Positions 30,965-42,499 are shown, numbered from the stretch's first letter. The stretch is DNA of 64,000 bases from Asterias rubens (GCF_902459465.1 NC_047078.1:8704333-8768332), one strand, 5' to 3'. The notes: generated from the letters alone by a model not told the origin. Made by a program: numbers and translations.

Positions 30965-33486
30965 GTAAGTGTTTCTATATGGGTTTATTTTTTATAACAA
31001 GTTTTGTTTTATTGATTTAATTTATTCAAACATTTATTGAACTTTATAACTGTAAAATGATCTATGTTTGAAATAATCTCAGATAGAAATTTATGTGTGG
31101 GATAGGCCTAAAACATAGTATGAACTTTTTATTTCACAATTATTAACTTGAAAGGCGCCTGGTGGAGTTTTCGGCTAAGGAAAACAATATTTGTTTCAGA
31201 TAGACTTCCATTTGATGACATACAGTTGGACAGAAAGTGTTAAATTGTGATGTTTTTCAAAACATGCACTTACAAATCTGTTACATTATATACATTTATT
31301 TTAGGAATCTTAATCGACTTCAGTACATGCACATGATCATGATTACGTAACAACATTTTATGCAAATTATTCTGGTATATCTGCTGCCACCTAGCGTCTC
31401 AAATGATCCATCCTTCGGATGGGACGTAAAGCCGTTGGTCCCATGTGTTATGTAACACATGTAAAAGAACCGAGTGCACTTATCGAAAAAAGAAGGGGTT
31501 GGCCCCGTTGTTTCTGGTCTGATCGGCGGCAAATTGCGCCACAGCACCTTGTAAAACAGGACATGGTGCTATCTAAGGATTAGGTCTCTGATTCAAATAC
31601 GTAGTCCCACATCTTGCAGGAAATACTGTATGTTACAGCGCCAGGAGTGTAACTGAGTGACGGACATAAGCGCTATCTAAGAAGCCACAATATTATCTAT
31701 GAAATTGATTTTCGATCATGTCACACAAAGTTTTAAATTACATCCACTTGTTTTTGTCTTACAGAATCAAATAAAGCTCGAGATTAAATACGCTGTGAAG
31801 AACATGATTTTTCAGGGGGCAACATTCGGCCCCATCTTCTTGCTGGAGGTCAGAGGTTATAGTCGATTGCATCGTGATTTCAGCAGAGGATTCTTTGGTG
31901 AGTATAGGACGGCATGATAGTTGTTGCATTGTGTTTCACTGGACATTTTCGGTCGATCAAGGTGTTTCACACAAAATAAAAAATCGGGTCCAACAAAAGA
32001 GACAAGCATGAAGCGTCAAAATGTATCCGCAGTGACTTTGAATTTTTAAAAGGAATACAGTTTTCACAAAGCTTCCTTGCTTTTATTGTATTTTGTATAC
32101 ACAAACTTGTTTAGTCTTCAATTTTTTGGAAAATTTGTAGTTCACATGAGTTCACTGTGGAAATATTTTGTGTTGTTGCTCCTATACTACGGGGGGGAAA
32201 CCTTTACCCAATGTTGGTTCCCTGTATACGCCTTAATAATGGTAGTTCTTATCTCTTGTCATTATAAAGGGGCCAGACTAGGTTTAACTTTCATCCTCGT
32301 TTAGGGTTCCATTGGACGGTCAGGATGACTGATTGTTTTTTGTCCATGTCTTTTATCTCTGTGGACCCCGGTTCGATTCCAGGACCAGAGCTTTGCATGT
32401 GGATTGGGTTTTCAGTCCCTACTTGATCTGACTACGTAGGTTTTCCCTATAGGATGTTTTCCCCCCATGTCTAAAACCGAAACTAAAAGTCCCCCAAGTG
32501 GTCAAGCTTACTAGTTTAGTATGGAGAAGCATATACTATGAAATATTGACTAGTGAAAAGCTTGTGGACAAGTGAAACAGAAGATCGTTCGGGTCATTTA
32601 ATGTAAAACTTGCATCGGGGATAAATAACATTATTTGATTTTACACTTATCTATTTAATCGTTGCGGTTAGCATACCCGTAACGAGTCGAACTTCTTGTA
32701 TACCGGGCAATATCGGTGGTCTAGTTGGTAAGGCACTGCTCTAGATTTGCATAGGTCATGGGTTAGAATCCCGCCGAGTAGTATGCCTGTAGTTTGGTTT
32801 AAAGAACTCGGGAATGTGCTTTACTTCTACGCATTATGGTAAAACCAATTAATATCATTTGCACAGCTGGCTTGTCATTGCAAATGTGAAATGTATATAA
32901 AATAATATCTCATTTTGTTCAATTTGCAGGACCCCTGAACCCTCTGATCGAGATTGTCGGCTTTGTCATCTTCACCGACTTCACCAACTATTGGTTCCAC
33001 CGCACACTCCATCATCGTCTCATCTACAAGCATGTACATAAGCAACACCACATGTGGAAAGTCCCTACACCATTCTCCGGCTACGCTCTCCACCCACTCG
33101 ACGGCTTTACACAGGGGATATCCTGGCACATCTACCCCTTCCTATTCCCTTTCAACAGTAAAATCCTCATGGGCTTCTTCTTCTTCGTTCTCATGTGGAC
33201 CTTCAGTATCCACGACAATCTTTGTATTCTTCCCAAGTTCTTACAACCGATTATTAACGGGGCGGCACATCATACAGATCACCATATGTTTTATAATTAT
33301 AACTATGGCCAGTTTACCACGCTGTGGGATCGGGTGTTTGGGTCGTATCGTATGCCTGGTACCCACCAGGGTAAGGGACCCGTTGATGACGTCATTGCGA
33401 TCAAAGCAAAGGCTGCTGGGTATCAGATGAATGGGAATAGGATTGAGTACATCAATGGGAATGGTCATAACAAGAAAGTAGAGTAG
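30755..33486 (+). CDS. SC5D: Lathosterol oxidase / sterol C5-desaturase (SC5D-like), complete
   Basis: ER-membrane di-iron enzyme that introduces the C5-C6 double bond into lathosterol-type sterols in late sterol synthesis. Exons 30755-30964, 31765-31897 and 32930-33486 join in phases 0 and 1 to give 299 aa, the same length as human SC5D. The fatty-acid-hydroxylase domain carries all three histidine boxes: HRTLHH (138-143), HKQHH (151-155) and HHTDHH (228-233), plus FTDFTNYWFHR before the first. Hydrophobic segments lie at about 32-53 and 193-206. The N-terminus has no cleaved signal, as expected. The start is the first ATG after a TATA-like box. The repeat at 31382 and two SINEs lie in its introns. 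Other members of the sterol-desaturase family are possible but fit less well on length and box spacing. Confidence 0.92.
31382..31690. mobile_element. Dispersed repeat in SC5D intron 1
   Basis: Contains CCTTCGGATGGGACGTAAAG, GTGCACTTATCGAAAAAAG and GCACCTTGTAAAACAGGACA, matching the repeat cluster at 20200-20930. Begins with the TGCTGCCACCTAGCGT motif. Confidence 0.6.
31765..31897 (+). CDS. SC5D: SC5D-like exon 2
   Basis: Acceptor TCTTACAG, donor GTGAGT, phase 0 to 1. Encodes NQIKLEIKYAVKNMIF through SRGFF. Confidence 0.92.
32345..32500 (+). mobile_element. SINE family II
   Basis: Box-B-like GGTTCGATTCC, then GTGGATTGGGTTTTCAGTCC and GGTTTTCCCTATAGGATG. Confidence 0.65.
32705..32830 (+). 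mobile_element. tRNA-derived SINE, family I
   Basis: GGGCAATATCGGTGGTCTAG, GGTAAGGCACTGCTCTAGA, box B GGGTTAGAATCCC. In SC5D intron 2, about 100 bp before exon 3. Confidence 0.75.
32930..33486 (+). CDS. SC5D: SC5D-like exon 3
   Basis: Acceptor TTTGCAG; contains all three histidine boxes and the stop TAG at 33484. Confidence 0.95.
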
Positions 33487-33703
33487 GAAAGAGTCCTCTC
33501 ACACCTATCTCACATGCACACAGCTCTGTGTTGCACTCACTGTGTGGATTATACACACACTTTAAGGAAAATCCTACTCAACAGAGAAAAAACACTGTGT
33601 GGACGCGTGGAAGTCCACTCATCTGTTATCAGGTCCACACTTCGTTATAAACCTTTAAATACCCCCATCCAACCCAACCACACCCACACAGTAAACTAAA
33701 AAC

Positions 33704-33850
33704 GAGCAATGGAGAGATAGTGAGAAACGCTCCCTCTGCTGAAGTAACGTAATTGTTGAGAAAGAAGTAATTTCTCACTAAAAGATTTGAATTGAATTCG
33801 AAACCTCACCTGAGCTTTTAAATTCAAGCATCTGAAAGCACACAACTTTT
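33704..33850. mobile_element. Remnant of a family A MITE
   Basis: Interior words only (GAGAAACGCTCCCTCTGCTGAAG, split by indels; GCATCTGAAAGCACACAACTT). No termini. Lies in the likely SC5D 3' UTR. Confidence 0.6.
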
Positions 33851-34617
33851 ACAGTCGAATGCAATACACTGTCTTCCAGTTTGAATTGCCAGTTCTGTAT
33901 TAGATTTCATTTTAATCCAATTCCGTTTATACTTCCCCATACTGTGTTACTAAACGGGGAGCAATTTATGGTATTTTGTTAGTCTTGGCACCGCTCGTTT
34001 CTTGACAAATTAATAGTTTATTCACTGAAAGTGCTGATTCGCTGAAAGTTGTGACTGTTTTCTGAGGTATATTTGTCAGTACATGTGCTTGTGAGATACC
34101 CTATTGCATTACCCTACGGTGTTCATTGTTTGTATGGCCGCACGCAATGAATTTGCACATTTTGTTTTCACTGGGGCAGAGGGTGGTATCTTCAAACGAA
34201 AGTTATGTATTGAGTAAGGAAACTTGGAGTTATGAAGCTGTTAGACTGCGGTCTATATTTTGGTTTATTTACTATGTAATGTAGATAATATTTAAACGGA
34301 GACATTTTCAATTGGAAAAAATGGATAAATGATTAAAAAAGATAACCTATTTTCAGTACGATTTATTTTTTATTTTTTATTTGTTGAACTTTGTAAAGTG
34401 CTCTCCACCATTTTTAATTACTTAAAGATACATTTAATGGATGATATTGAAGCTTCGAACTATATTATTAAAAAATCAAAAAAATTCAGTGAAAAACACT
34501 TTATACAGATTCGTTCAAACTCGTTGCCAAACAACCATCCTGGCTGCGTATATAACAAGTTGATGCACAACCCATTGGCAAACATAATAATAACATTCAA
34601 TTTACATTTATGTGTAA

Positions 34618-34623
34618 AATAAA
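34618..34623 (+). terminator. Candidate poly(A) signal, SC5D-like gene
   Basis: AATAAA about 1.13 kb after the stop, directly before a MITE. Weakly supported. Confidence 0.25.
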
Positions 34624-34641
34624 AAACTAAACAAGGTCGGC

Positions 34642-35030
34642 TTAAAGGCAGTGGACACTATTGGTAATTGTCAAAGACTAGCCTTCACAGTTGGTGTATC
34701 TCAACATATGCATAAAATAACAAACCTGTGAAAATTTGAGCTCAATCGGTCATGGAACTTGCGAGATAATAATGAAAGACAAAAAAACACCCTTGTCACA
34801 CGAAGTTGTATGCGTTTAGATGGTTGATTTCGAGACCTCTAACTCTAAATCTGAGGTCTCGAAATCAAATTCGTGGGAAATTACTTCTTTCTCGAAAACT
34901 ATGGCACTTCAGAGGGTGCCGTTTCTCACAATGTTTTATACCATCAACCTCTCCCCATTACTCGTCACCAAGAAATGTTTTATGCTAATAATTATTTTGA
35001 GTAATTACCAATAGTGTCCACTGCCTTTAA
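34642..35030. mobile_element. TTAA MITE, family A, best full-length copy
   Basis: 389 bp with TTAA at both ends and well-preserved 20-bp termini (AAGGCAGTGGACACTATTGG). Central palindrome GAGACCTC...GAGGTCTC at about 34833-34863. Confidence 0.9.
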
Positions 35031-35329
35031 CCTAATAAAACCACATCTTATAAATACCTTTATGTCGCATATTATATTGTGTAAGTTACTATAACTATAC
35101 TTGTACATATAAATATGGGTATATTATGTCATTGTTTTAAAAACTCTATCCTACATAGTAACATAAACACTAGTTATGCATTAAATGAAATTAATCAAAA
35201 CAGTGGTATTGCTTTGTTGTTGTCTTCTATAGAAATAAAAATATGATGAAATTCAGATTGTTTTATATCATTCGTTACTTTTTTTTACCCCTCTTTGCCG
35301 TCCGTCCGGCCATTTAGTTTTCGCACAAA

Positions 35330-36290
35330 ACAATCGACTTGTGAAGAATTCTACAAGCATAGAATGAAAATACTATACACTTTCATCAACAGAGTGACAT
35401 CACAGAAAAGTATAACTTATACCTCATTTTATGTCAGTGTGTTTTCATGTTCTAATACATAAAACACCCCTAACCAAAGTTGTGAAATATTTTTCAAGCA
35501 TAGCATGACAAATCACACTTTCATCAACAGAGTGACGTCACAGAAATAGTTTTATGTTAAGTACATGACAATAAAGTTTACATAATAATAATAACAACTT
35601 TTAACTCATTTGTATATCATGTATTTTCATGTTTTAAAAGGCCTACGTGAATAGTACAGTCCTTGCCAAAGTTGTGAAATATTTTTGTAGCTTAGCATGA
35701 AAAATCACACTTTCATCTACAGAGTGACGTCACATAAATAGTTTGAGGTTAGGTAAATACATAATTACTATGAAGCTTAAAGGGATACTGCAGTGAATTA
35801 AAATAAAACAGTTAATTTTGCTGTCATGTATTTCTGATATATGTATTGAACATCAATCAAATGTGTTTTGTTATTCCCGACATATCTGACTTGCGTAATG
35901 ACCCTTTTGTGGATTGTTACCGCCCCTACCATCGACGTCACGTCGGGAATTCAAACATAATTTATCGTCGGCAAAAAGAGTCTGGTCCCTAACTACACGC
36001 GCCTAGATACCAGGTCACACAGTGCACACGTCTCTATATGCACACAGCCAGGTGACCCGACGGCTCGGGTTACCGACATGACGTCACGTTTATGCAAACG
36101 TTTAATCTCTTGAAAACCAATTTAATAAAAAATAATAAAAAAAGATTTCAGGTTTAAAAAGTCATGTTTAATAGTTTAAATGAAAAAAAAAACTGCAGCC
36201 ACCCTTTAAAGAATAATAACGTATAACTCATTTGTATATCATGTCTTTTCATGTTTTAAGACACGAGTAGTACACTCCTAAATGAATCGT
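35330..36290. repeat. About 180-bp direct repeats interrupted by a MITE
   Basis: The unit words TCACACTTTCATCAACAGAGTG and TTTGTATATCATGTATTTTC recur near 35385, 35515 and 35705, and again at 36225 after the MITE at 35777. Some copies carry ACGTCAC next to GAGTG. Confidence 0.65.
35777..36209. mobile_element. TTAA MITE, family D
   Basis: Termini AAAGGGATACTGCAGTGAAT and CTGCAGCCACCCTTT, TTAA at both ends, about 430 bp. The interior has a CG-rich part (CGACGTCACGTCGGG) and no coding. Confidence 0.75.
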
Positions 36291-36299
36291 ACATTACTC

Positions 36300-37360
36300 C
36301 CTGGTGATCTAGAAGTACAGTGTCAGCTGTCCACTTAAATACGTTATCATCACCAACGATGACATTTGTACTAATTGTTATTGTTTATAGGTTGTTAATT
36401 ATCTTGGGGCCATATTCCATATTGTTTTAGAGTATTGACATATCAGCGCCATGTGAATTGTAACAACTGTCGACACAGCTTCGCCTATAGGTCGTGTGGA
36501 CTCGCTTGTCGTTTCGTAGTTTTAAATTAAGGGTATCATACCCTTTGTAAAAAATAAAAGAGGTTTATACCCTTCGAGAAGAACTATGCTATGGCCAAAA
36601 CGTCGGCAATAATTTTTTTTTTTGCAAGAAAAGAGGTTTCCGAATCCTTTAATACAGACCAAACATTTCGCTGATTGGTGTGGTTACTTGCCATTTCGAA
36701 GGGCACCACATCCATGTATCAAGAAAAGGGGTTTTAGCCCTCGAGAAAGACTCTGCTATAGGTACGGTTGAAACGTAGCGCCATGAACTATTTGTTGGCA
36801 AAAAAAAGAGTTTTTTTACAATCCTTTGATACAGGCCAATATTTATTTTCATGAGTTTGTTTAATTTTGGTTCTCAACTTAACTTGGCTCTGAAGTCATT
36901 TGCATAATTGGTGTGCCGCTTTAATATATTGTTTTGTAAGCTTTCTTTGGGCGTGTGGACCCATTTGGCACCAAGAACAAGTAACAAAAGGGATATGGGT
37001 GTTTTTAGAAAACAATGTTGAGTCTGTGAATAATGGGTCGACATTCGTGTGTGTAAATTCTTTATTTTGAAGGTTTATAAGAAAATGTACCGACAAAAAT
37101 TACACAAAATATTGATTCAAATTAATTTACCTCAATATGAACATTTTATTCTGTGTTGTTATTGGGGACGCTTCAAAAATACCTGCAACAAATCACAAAA
37201 TTAACTTATTTTGTTAGCATGACCATTTCATCATAAACTGTTGCTTAACAAATTGATAAGCACCATTAACAGTTGGTCAAACCCTTACTATGTCCTAGTT
37301 ATTCTGTGAGATGATTATCTGAAAATTAGTAATTCATATCAATGTTTGCCTGATAACCGT
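36300..37360. other. Upstream region of the first insulin-like gene
   Basis: AT-rich. Two loose copies of AAGAGGTTT...TACCCTCGAGA-type sequence lie at 36545-36660 and 36725-36840. No gene seen. Confidence 0.4.
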
Positions 37361-37363
37361 CTC

Positions 37364-37370
37364 TATAAAA
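37364..37370 (+). promoter_or_regulatory. TATA box, insulin-like gene 1
   Basis: TATAAAA 52 bp before the ATG. Upstream, TGTGAGATGATTATC and TTAGTAATT (37310-37335) align with the second gene's promoter, but the CRE found there is absent here. Confidence 0.7.
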
Positions 37371-37422
37371 TGCGTGTACGGCTGCTTGGAGACTCATCTA
37401 GAATTCTGAATCATCGGTAACA

Positions 37423-37474
37423 ATGACTCGTATTGCTATCCTCGGCGTGCTGGTCCTAGCTGCAGTATGTTCTG
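37423..37474 (+). CDS. Insulin-like 1, exon 1 (signal peptide)
   Basis: MTRIAILGVLVLAAVCS plus one base, donor GTGAGT, phase 1. Same length (52 nt) and MTRI start as the paralog. Confidence 0.85.
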
Positions 37475-40400
37475 GTGAGTATTAGCTGCAGTAGACAGCA
37501 TTGGTTTTCAAACGACTGCTTTTCATTAGGAACTTTTTGTTATCCTGATTAAATTTACTTAATTGTTGATTTACTTGACTGTTTTATAATTAATTGTTGA
37601 ACATTAGTACACATTCTCCTGAAGATGTTCTAAATGTAAAAGAGTGAAAAACACCACTCTTTACATTTCGAGCTGTCCTCCCTACGGCTCTTCAAAAAGA
37701 GTGGTGGTTATTTCATTCTTTGAGAGGGGTTTCACTCCAGGACAGAGTGAAAAATCACTCAAAAAGATGCAAACTTCAATCTAAAAGAGTGGAAGACCAC
37801 TCAAAAAAGAGTTGTCCTTCATATGGCTCTTCAAAAAGTGCCTTTTCACTCTTTTACATTAAGAGAGTACTGAGTTGTCTACAGCCGATTCTGTTTAGAA
37901 CCAACATTTCTCAAAAGAGATTTTGACAAGGTGTTACCGCAAACGTCACCTAATAACAATTCCAACATGCAGAGTTTCAAATGCTTAGTGCCCAACACCG
38001 ACAATATGTAACAAACTAACTAAATATTGCCTAGCAGCATATAAGAATTTGAGGCTTTGCCTACTTTTGTTCAGTCTGTGTTGTAATTTGGTGTAGGCCT
38101 AGTATATCTGTTTTCTGTATTATGTATTTGTTTAAAGGGAAGGTACACGTTTGGTAATTACTCAAAACAAATACTAACTTAAAAACTGACTTGGTAACGA
38201 GCATTGGAGAGCTGTTGATAGTATGAAACATTGTGAGAAATGACTCCCTCTGAAGTAGCATAGATTTTGAGAAAGAGGTAATTTCTCACTAAAATAATAA
38301 AAGACTTCTAGCCAGAAGTCTTTTATTCCTATTTGAAAGCACACAAAATCATCTAACAAGGGTGGTTTTTCTCTCATCATGTTCTCGCGGAATTTCGATG
38401 AACAGTTTAGCTCAACCTTTTCACAGGCTTGTTATTTTGTGCTTATGTTGGGATACACCAAGTAAGAAGACTGGTGTTTGACATTTACCAAACGTGTACC
38501 CTCCCTTTAATACAAAGTTGGTTAAGTACGGTTCTTTTGTGAAAAGCGTTGCCTTACTCAAACACATGCTTCCGATAGAATAAAAAAAATCACACATTAT
38601 GTTATTCATTTATGAGAATTAAATAGTTAAAAACAAATATTCTTTGTTTGTTTTTATCCAATAGTGCACGGAGCACCGAAGAAGGTTGGCTATGGACCTT
38701 TACTGCGGGAGGTGCGTCAAGCATTGTAAGTACAATAATTAATATACTTGCATATACTCTATGTTATAGAGAAGCTAATTTCAGTTTAATAGATGGAAAT
38801 TTGCATCGGGGATAAAGAATATTGGTTTTTCCCCTCGCATCGATGTCTGTTAGCACTGTATACTCGGTGCTTTCCCGAGCTCTGGGAACAAAATCACAGG
38901 CATATTATTACTCGGTGGGATTTGAAGCCCAACCTTTGCCACTCTAGAGCAGTCTTGCCAACTAGATCACCGAGATTGCCCGGTACATTGGCAGTTCGAA
39001 TCCTGTATTTTAACAGCAGATACCACAGCGATTTAGTTAATAGTCTCTCAGTCTCGGTCTCTATACGCCGCTCCAAATCTTTGGAATAATCTCCCACCTT
39101 GCATTAGACAGTCTTCTTCACTTAATGTATTTAAATCTAAGTTAAAAACCCATTTGTTTACTTCACTCATTTAATTCATTCTTGCTCTGTTTGTGTATTT
39201 GGTTTTGTTTTCATACTTATTTTCTGCATTTTTTGTATTCCATGTAATGCGCAGTAGAGTATATATATATAGGTATCTGCGCAATATAAATGCCCGTATT
39301 ATTATTATTTGCCTCGGAGATAAAGGATAATATATATTTAAGATATTAATTACAGTATTTTGACGTTCTTGTTATTGTTACTAACACAATGTTTTTTCAT
39401 TTTTTTTAACAATAATTGAACTGATCTCCAGCCCTCATACCACTTATATATCAGTTGTAAACCTAACTCAAGGAAATTAATGAAATAATGACAACCCTGC
39501 TTAATTATATAGGCTTTGAGGCATTGCAAGTTGTGGTATTTAGGTATATGTTATGGTTTTAAGGGTTTTTTGGCCGTCTCTCTAGTATTTTTAAGACAGT
39601 TGTAAATATCTTTTCATGTCACTGTGTATTTGGTCCCGTTTTTCTTTTCATAGTTCCCCCTTTCAATTTTACAATTTTTTTCTTGTTTTTTTTTATCTGA
39701 TAAGACGCACATTGCAAAAAAATGTTCATGCTTTTCAAAGTGATGTTTATAACAAATTGAATTGAATTGAATTGGTATGCGGTAACACCATTTATATTTT
39801 TTCGACTGGCTGTGTATAATAATTGATTGTGTTTCTGTTTATTACCACAGATTCCAGAAACGTGGTGAACTGAGATCAGAATCCCATTATTATTGTTGGG
39901 AGGTACTCGAACAGAAGCGTGAGAGTATCTGTTACGTGCCACCACCTGCAACCAATCCACCACAGCCAACACATGGCCATACCCAACCACCTCCAACACA
40001 TGCTCCTTGGACTGATGCTCCCAACACTGATGCCCCTGCATCCCATGCTCCCAACACTGATGCCCCTGCATCCCATGCTCCCAACACTGATGCCCCTGCA
40101 TCCCATGCTCCCAAAACTGATGCTCCTGGTACCGCTGCACCCGCACCACCACTCATCCCATTCGGTAAGTGTACATCTATTCGAATACCTTTAGGCACTG
40201 GACACTTTTTGGTAATCACTCAAACTAATTGTTACCATAAAAAAAAATTACTTGGTATAAGCGAGCAATGGAGAGCTGTTGGTAGTATAAAACATTGTGA
40301 GAAACGGCTTCTTCTGAAGTTACGTAGTTTTTGAGAAAGAAGTAATTTTTCACTAAAATATTTGAATTGAATTGGAGAATCAGCTGGGGTCTGGAATTCA

Positions 40401-41045
40401 AGCGTGATTCTGAAAGCACACAACTTGTGCGACAAGGGTGTTTTTTTCTTCCATTATTATCTCGCAACTTCGACGACCAGTTGAGCTAAAATGTTAACAG
40501 TTTTTTATTTTAAACATTTATTGAGATACAGAAGACTGGTCTTTGACAATTACCAAAGGTGACCTTTAAGGCACCACTATGCTAAAATTGCGGCAGCTTC
40601 ATGTTGGCTCGGCAAAGTGTCACTTTAATGCGCTGTCATGAAGTATGCTTATTATATTCACACATGCGTGTAGACAAATACCGACGTGCACCCTTCTTTT
40701 TGCCAAACAATTTCTTGAGAATTGAGTCCATTCCACAAGTATTTTACGGCGGGTACCATTCTATTGGATGTATGTTTAGCATGAAATGTGGATAAAACTT
40801 AACAGTACCGACAAAGATGACACAACTCATATGCCACGCATGGAAAAAGTAGGGCCTATGTAGTGTTGAGCTTGTGATGTCATGCACAATATGGGTTTAT
40901 TTCAACATGTTTTTTCCCGTCTTTATTTATTCTAGTCGGGGCTAAGGAAGCGAAAGGTTTCTTGATCGGAAGAAACATTCAGGATCTGCATGAGGAATGT
41001 TGCTGGGAGGGATGTGACAATGAAGAAATTGAGGAATCTTGTTAG
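37423..41045 (+). CDS. Insulin/relaxin-superfamily preprohormone 1
   Basis: Secreted peptide hormone precursor, 178 aa. Exons 37423-37474, 38665-38725, 39851-40164 and 40936-41045, intron phases 1, 2, 1. Order: signal peptide (1 to about 20, ends SVHG), short propeptide ending FQKR (39-42), B chain with C53-x11-C65 (YCWEVLEQKRESIC), a long Pro/Thr/Ala/His-rich C-peptide with three identical 10-residue repeats, then an A chain with C164 C165-x3-C169-x8-C178. A phase-1 intron in the C-peptide is typical of the family. The A-chain start LHEECC recalls insulin GIVEQCC; CCxxGCxxxE also resembles echinoderm relaxin-like gonad-stimulating peptide, so subfamily is open. No Arg-x-x-Arg-x-x-Ile relaxin motif in the B chain. 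The A chain is strikingly acidic. Cleavage before the A chain is probably at GR155. Confidence 0.88.
37633..37860. mobile_element. Palindromic MITE in intron 1
   Basis: Ends AATGTAAAAGAGTGAAAA and TTTTCACTCTTTTACATT are inverted. Two inner copies of GGCTCTTCAAAAAG lie in direct orientation. Confidence 0.65.
38132..38510. mobile_element. TTAA MITE, family A body with different termini
   Basis: TTAA at both ends. Termini read AAAGGGAAGGTACACGTTTGG instead of the usual AAGGCAGTGGACACTATTGG (each matched by its inverted partner), while the interior (TCCCTCTGAAGTAGCATAG, GAAAGCACACAAAATC) is family A. Confidence 0.8.
38665..38725 (+). CDS. Insulin-like 1, exon 2 (propeptide)
   Basis: 61 nt, acceptor AATAG, donor GTAAGT, phase 1 to 2. 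Encodes (V)HGAPKKVGYGPLLREVRQA. Too short to be found as an open frame alone. Confidence 0.82.
38840..38983 (-). mobile_element. tRNA-derived SINE, family I
   Basis: Minus strand: GGGCAATCTCGGTGATCTAG head, then CGGGAAAGCACCGAGTATAC. In intron 2 of insulin-like gene 1. Confidence 0.75.
38991..39313 (+). mobile_element. LINE 3'-end fragment
   Basis: 39070-39174 encodes APNLWNNLPPCIRQSSSLNV and then FKSKLKTHLFTSLI before a stop, the typical C-terminus of CR1/L2-type reverse transcriptases. A short AT-rich 3' UTR follows, ending in ATT repeats. Head-to-tail with the neighbouring SINE. Confidence 0.7.
39851..40164 (+). CDS. Insulin-like 1, exon 3 (B chain and C-peptide)
   Basis: Acceptor ACCACAG, donor GTAAGT, phase 2 to 1. 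B chain first, then the repetitive C-peptide. Confidence 0.88.
40021..40110 (+). repeat. Three perfect 30-bp coding repeats
   Basis: Three identical 30-nt units in frame, each encoding one NTDAPASHAP-type decapeptide of the C-peptide, with partial units on both sides. Confidence 0.95.
40189..40570. mobile_element. TTAA MITE, family A, in intron 3
   Basis: Begins 24 bp after the exon 3 donor. Left end GGCACTGGACACTTTTTGG, right end CAATTACCAAAGGTGACCTTTAA; termini eroded. Confidence 0.8.
40936..41045 (+). CDS. Insulin-like 1, exon 4 (A chain)
   Basis: Acceptor ATTCTAG, stop TAG at 41043. Encodes all four A-chain cysteines; the chain ends at the last Cys. Confidence 0.9.
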
Positions 41046-41055
41046 AAGCAGACTT

Positions 41056-41284
41056 GTAACGAGTCTACTACTCAATGAGGAGTAGTCTTATAACCAGTCT
41101 ACTACTCAAATGAGGAGTAAATTGTAACCAGTCTATTACTCAAATGGGGAGTAGATTTGTAATGAACGAATAGTCGAATGAGGAGCGCATTTGTAACGAG
41201 TCTTTACCGCAAGCGAGGAGTGGACTTGTAACCAGTCTACTACTCAAATGAGGAGGAGATTTGTAACCAGTCTTCTACTCAAAT
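41056..41284 (+). repeat. About 40-bp tandem repeat in the 3' UTR
   Basis: Six imperfect units of GTAACCAGTCTACTACTCAA followed by ATGAGGAGTAGATTT, starting 11 bp after the stop of insulin-like gene 1. Each unit can form a short hairpin (CTACTC / GAGTAG). Confidence 0.85.
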
Positions 41285-41299
41285 GCTGCCACCTAGCGT

Positions 41300-42340
41300 T
41301 CTAAAGTTTCCCAGTGCTACTTCAATTAACTATAAATACTGGACCATAATAATTCATCCACTATTGATGTATTAGACTACGGTAATAAAAGAAATGACGA
41401 CCTAAATACAAAAGGATTATAACTTTTAGATGTTGTTACAAAAATGGATTATTAAGTAATGGCTAGTGTGACAGTGCAATAGGAAATGATTAATAAAATG
41501 GTTATTAACAAATAAAGTATTGTGCGGACTTGTCTCTTTTGTTGTCTTTGTTTGTGAAAATAGACAGAAAATCCTAAAACAGCTTCTTGGGAAATGGGAA
41601 TGCTATCACTTGTAATGTGTTTGTTTATCATAGTTACTTTTTTTTTCCCAGTTGTGAATGTTTCATACACTGATCAAAACATTTTTCCCCAACCTAAAGT
41701 TTTTTGAAAACTTGCGACACTTGTGCCGTTGATGGCGTGCTTCAACCACTGACCTCCCACAAATGACGCAAACTGAGGGATGACGTTACATGGCTGTTTG
41801 CGAATCCAGCTTTGAAGCAGCAAGGAGGGTTGTTCAAAATTATCGGGTTATTTTTTTTACAATTACAATCTGTCAACTCCCATGCAATCATTATTCCTTA
41901 TTGGGTGAAACGTTTGAAATAAATTAATGTCAGCAAACATAACTTATTTTGACGCAGTTCAATTCACTTGAATCTAGGCTCCGCGTGCACATCATTCAAT
42001 AAATAAGACATACTTTCCCTTGCATCTCCCCATCGGTGGGAAATTCATTGGCTTGAATCAAAAATCTAGCACAGAGCAGGGTTGTCGAGGAATTGAGTCA
42101 TTAACGATCACATCTTCAGCAATTGCGTCAAACCATTTCATTGTTTGGCCACAAGAACTGCCCTTTAAAGCTTGGTTTAAAAAAAAAAAATAAGTCTTAG
42201 TGAAAACGTGGTAATTTGTGATTTGTGACTTATTTACATACCAAGTTTCTTCTATGTTTTTATAAAGTGGGATTGGCATCTACCTTTTACTGCCCTCACA
42301 AATCCTTGTCATTTGATTGCGAGATGGAAAATATCACAGG
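41300..42340. other. Intergenic, unassigned
   Basis: AT-rich sequence with no gene or clear element. Confidence 0.4.
41384..41389 (+). terminator. Candidate poly(A) signal, insulin-like gene 1
   Basis: AATAAA 339 bp after the stop. A second AATAAA lies near 41512. Confidence 0.5.
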
Positions 42341-42342
42341 TC

Positions 42343-42402
42343 ATCTGGTTAGACTGCAGGACATGCAATCACAAGGTTGTGGGTTCAAATCCCCCAGCTA
42401 AC
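42343..42402 (+). mobile_element. tRNA-like SINE head, family III
   Basis: TCATCTGGTTAGACTGCAGG then box B GGTTCAAATCC and a CCAGCTAACC end. No convincing anticodon arm, so not a tRNA gene. Confidence 0.55.
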
Positions 42403-42499
42403 CACTGATTTCACAATGATTATAATAAATATTGTCGTCTAGTTACTGAACCAAAATTTCTTGATTCTGTGCAATTCATAATCAAAGATGTTAAACCAA

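Noticed and set aside
39619-40219. Long minus-strand frames opposite the gene 1 C-peptide
   Set aside because: Shadows of the 30-bp in-frame repeat of the real plus-strand exon.
42343-42402. tRNA gene (plus strand)
   Set aside because: Box B present but no full cloverleaf; SINE-like.
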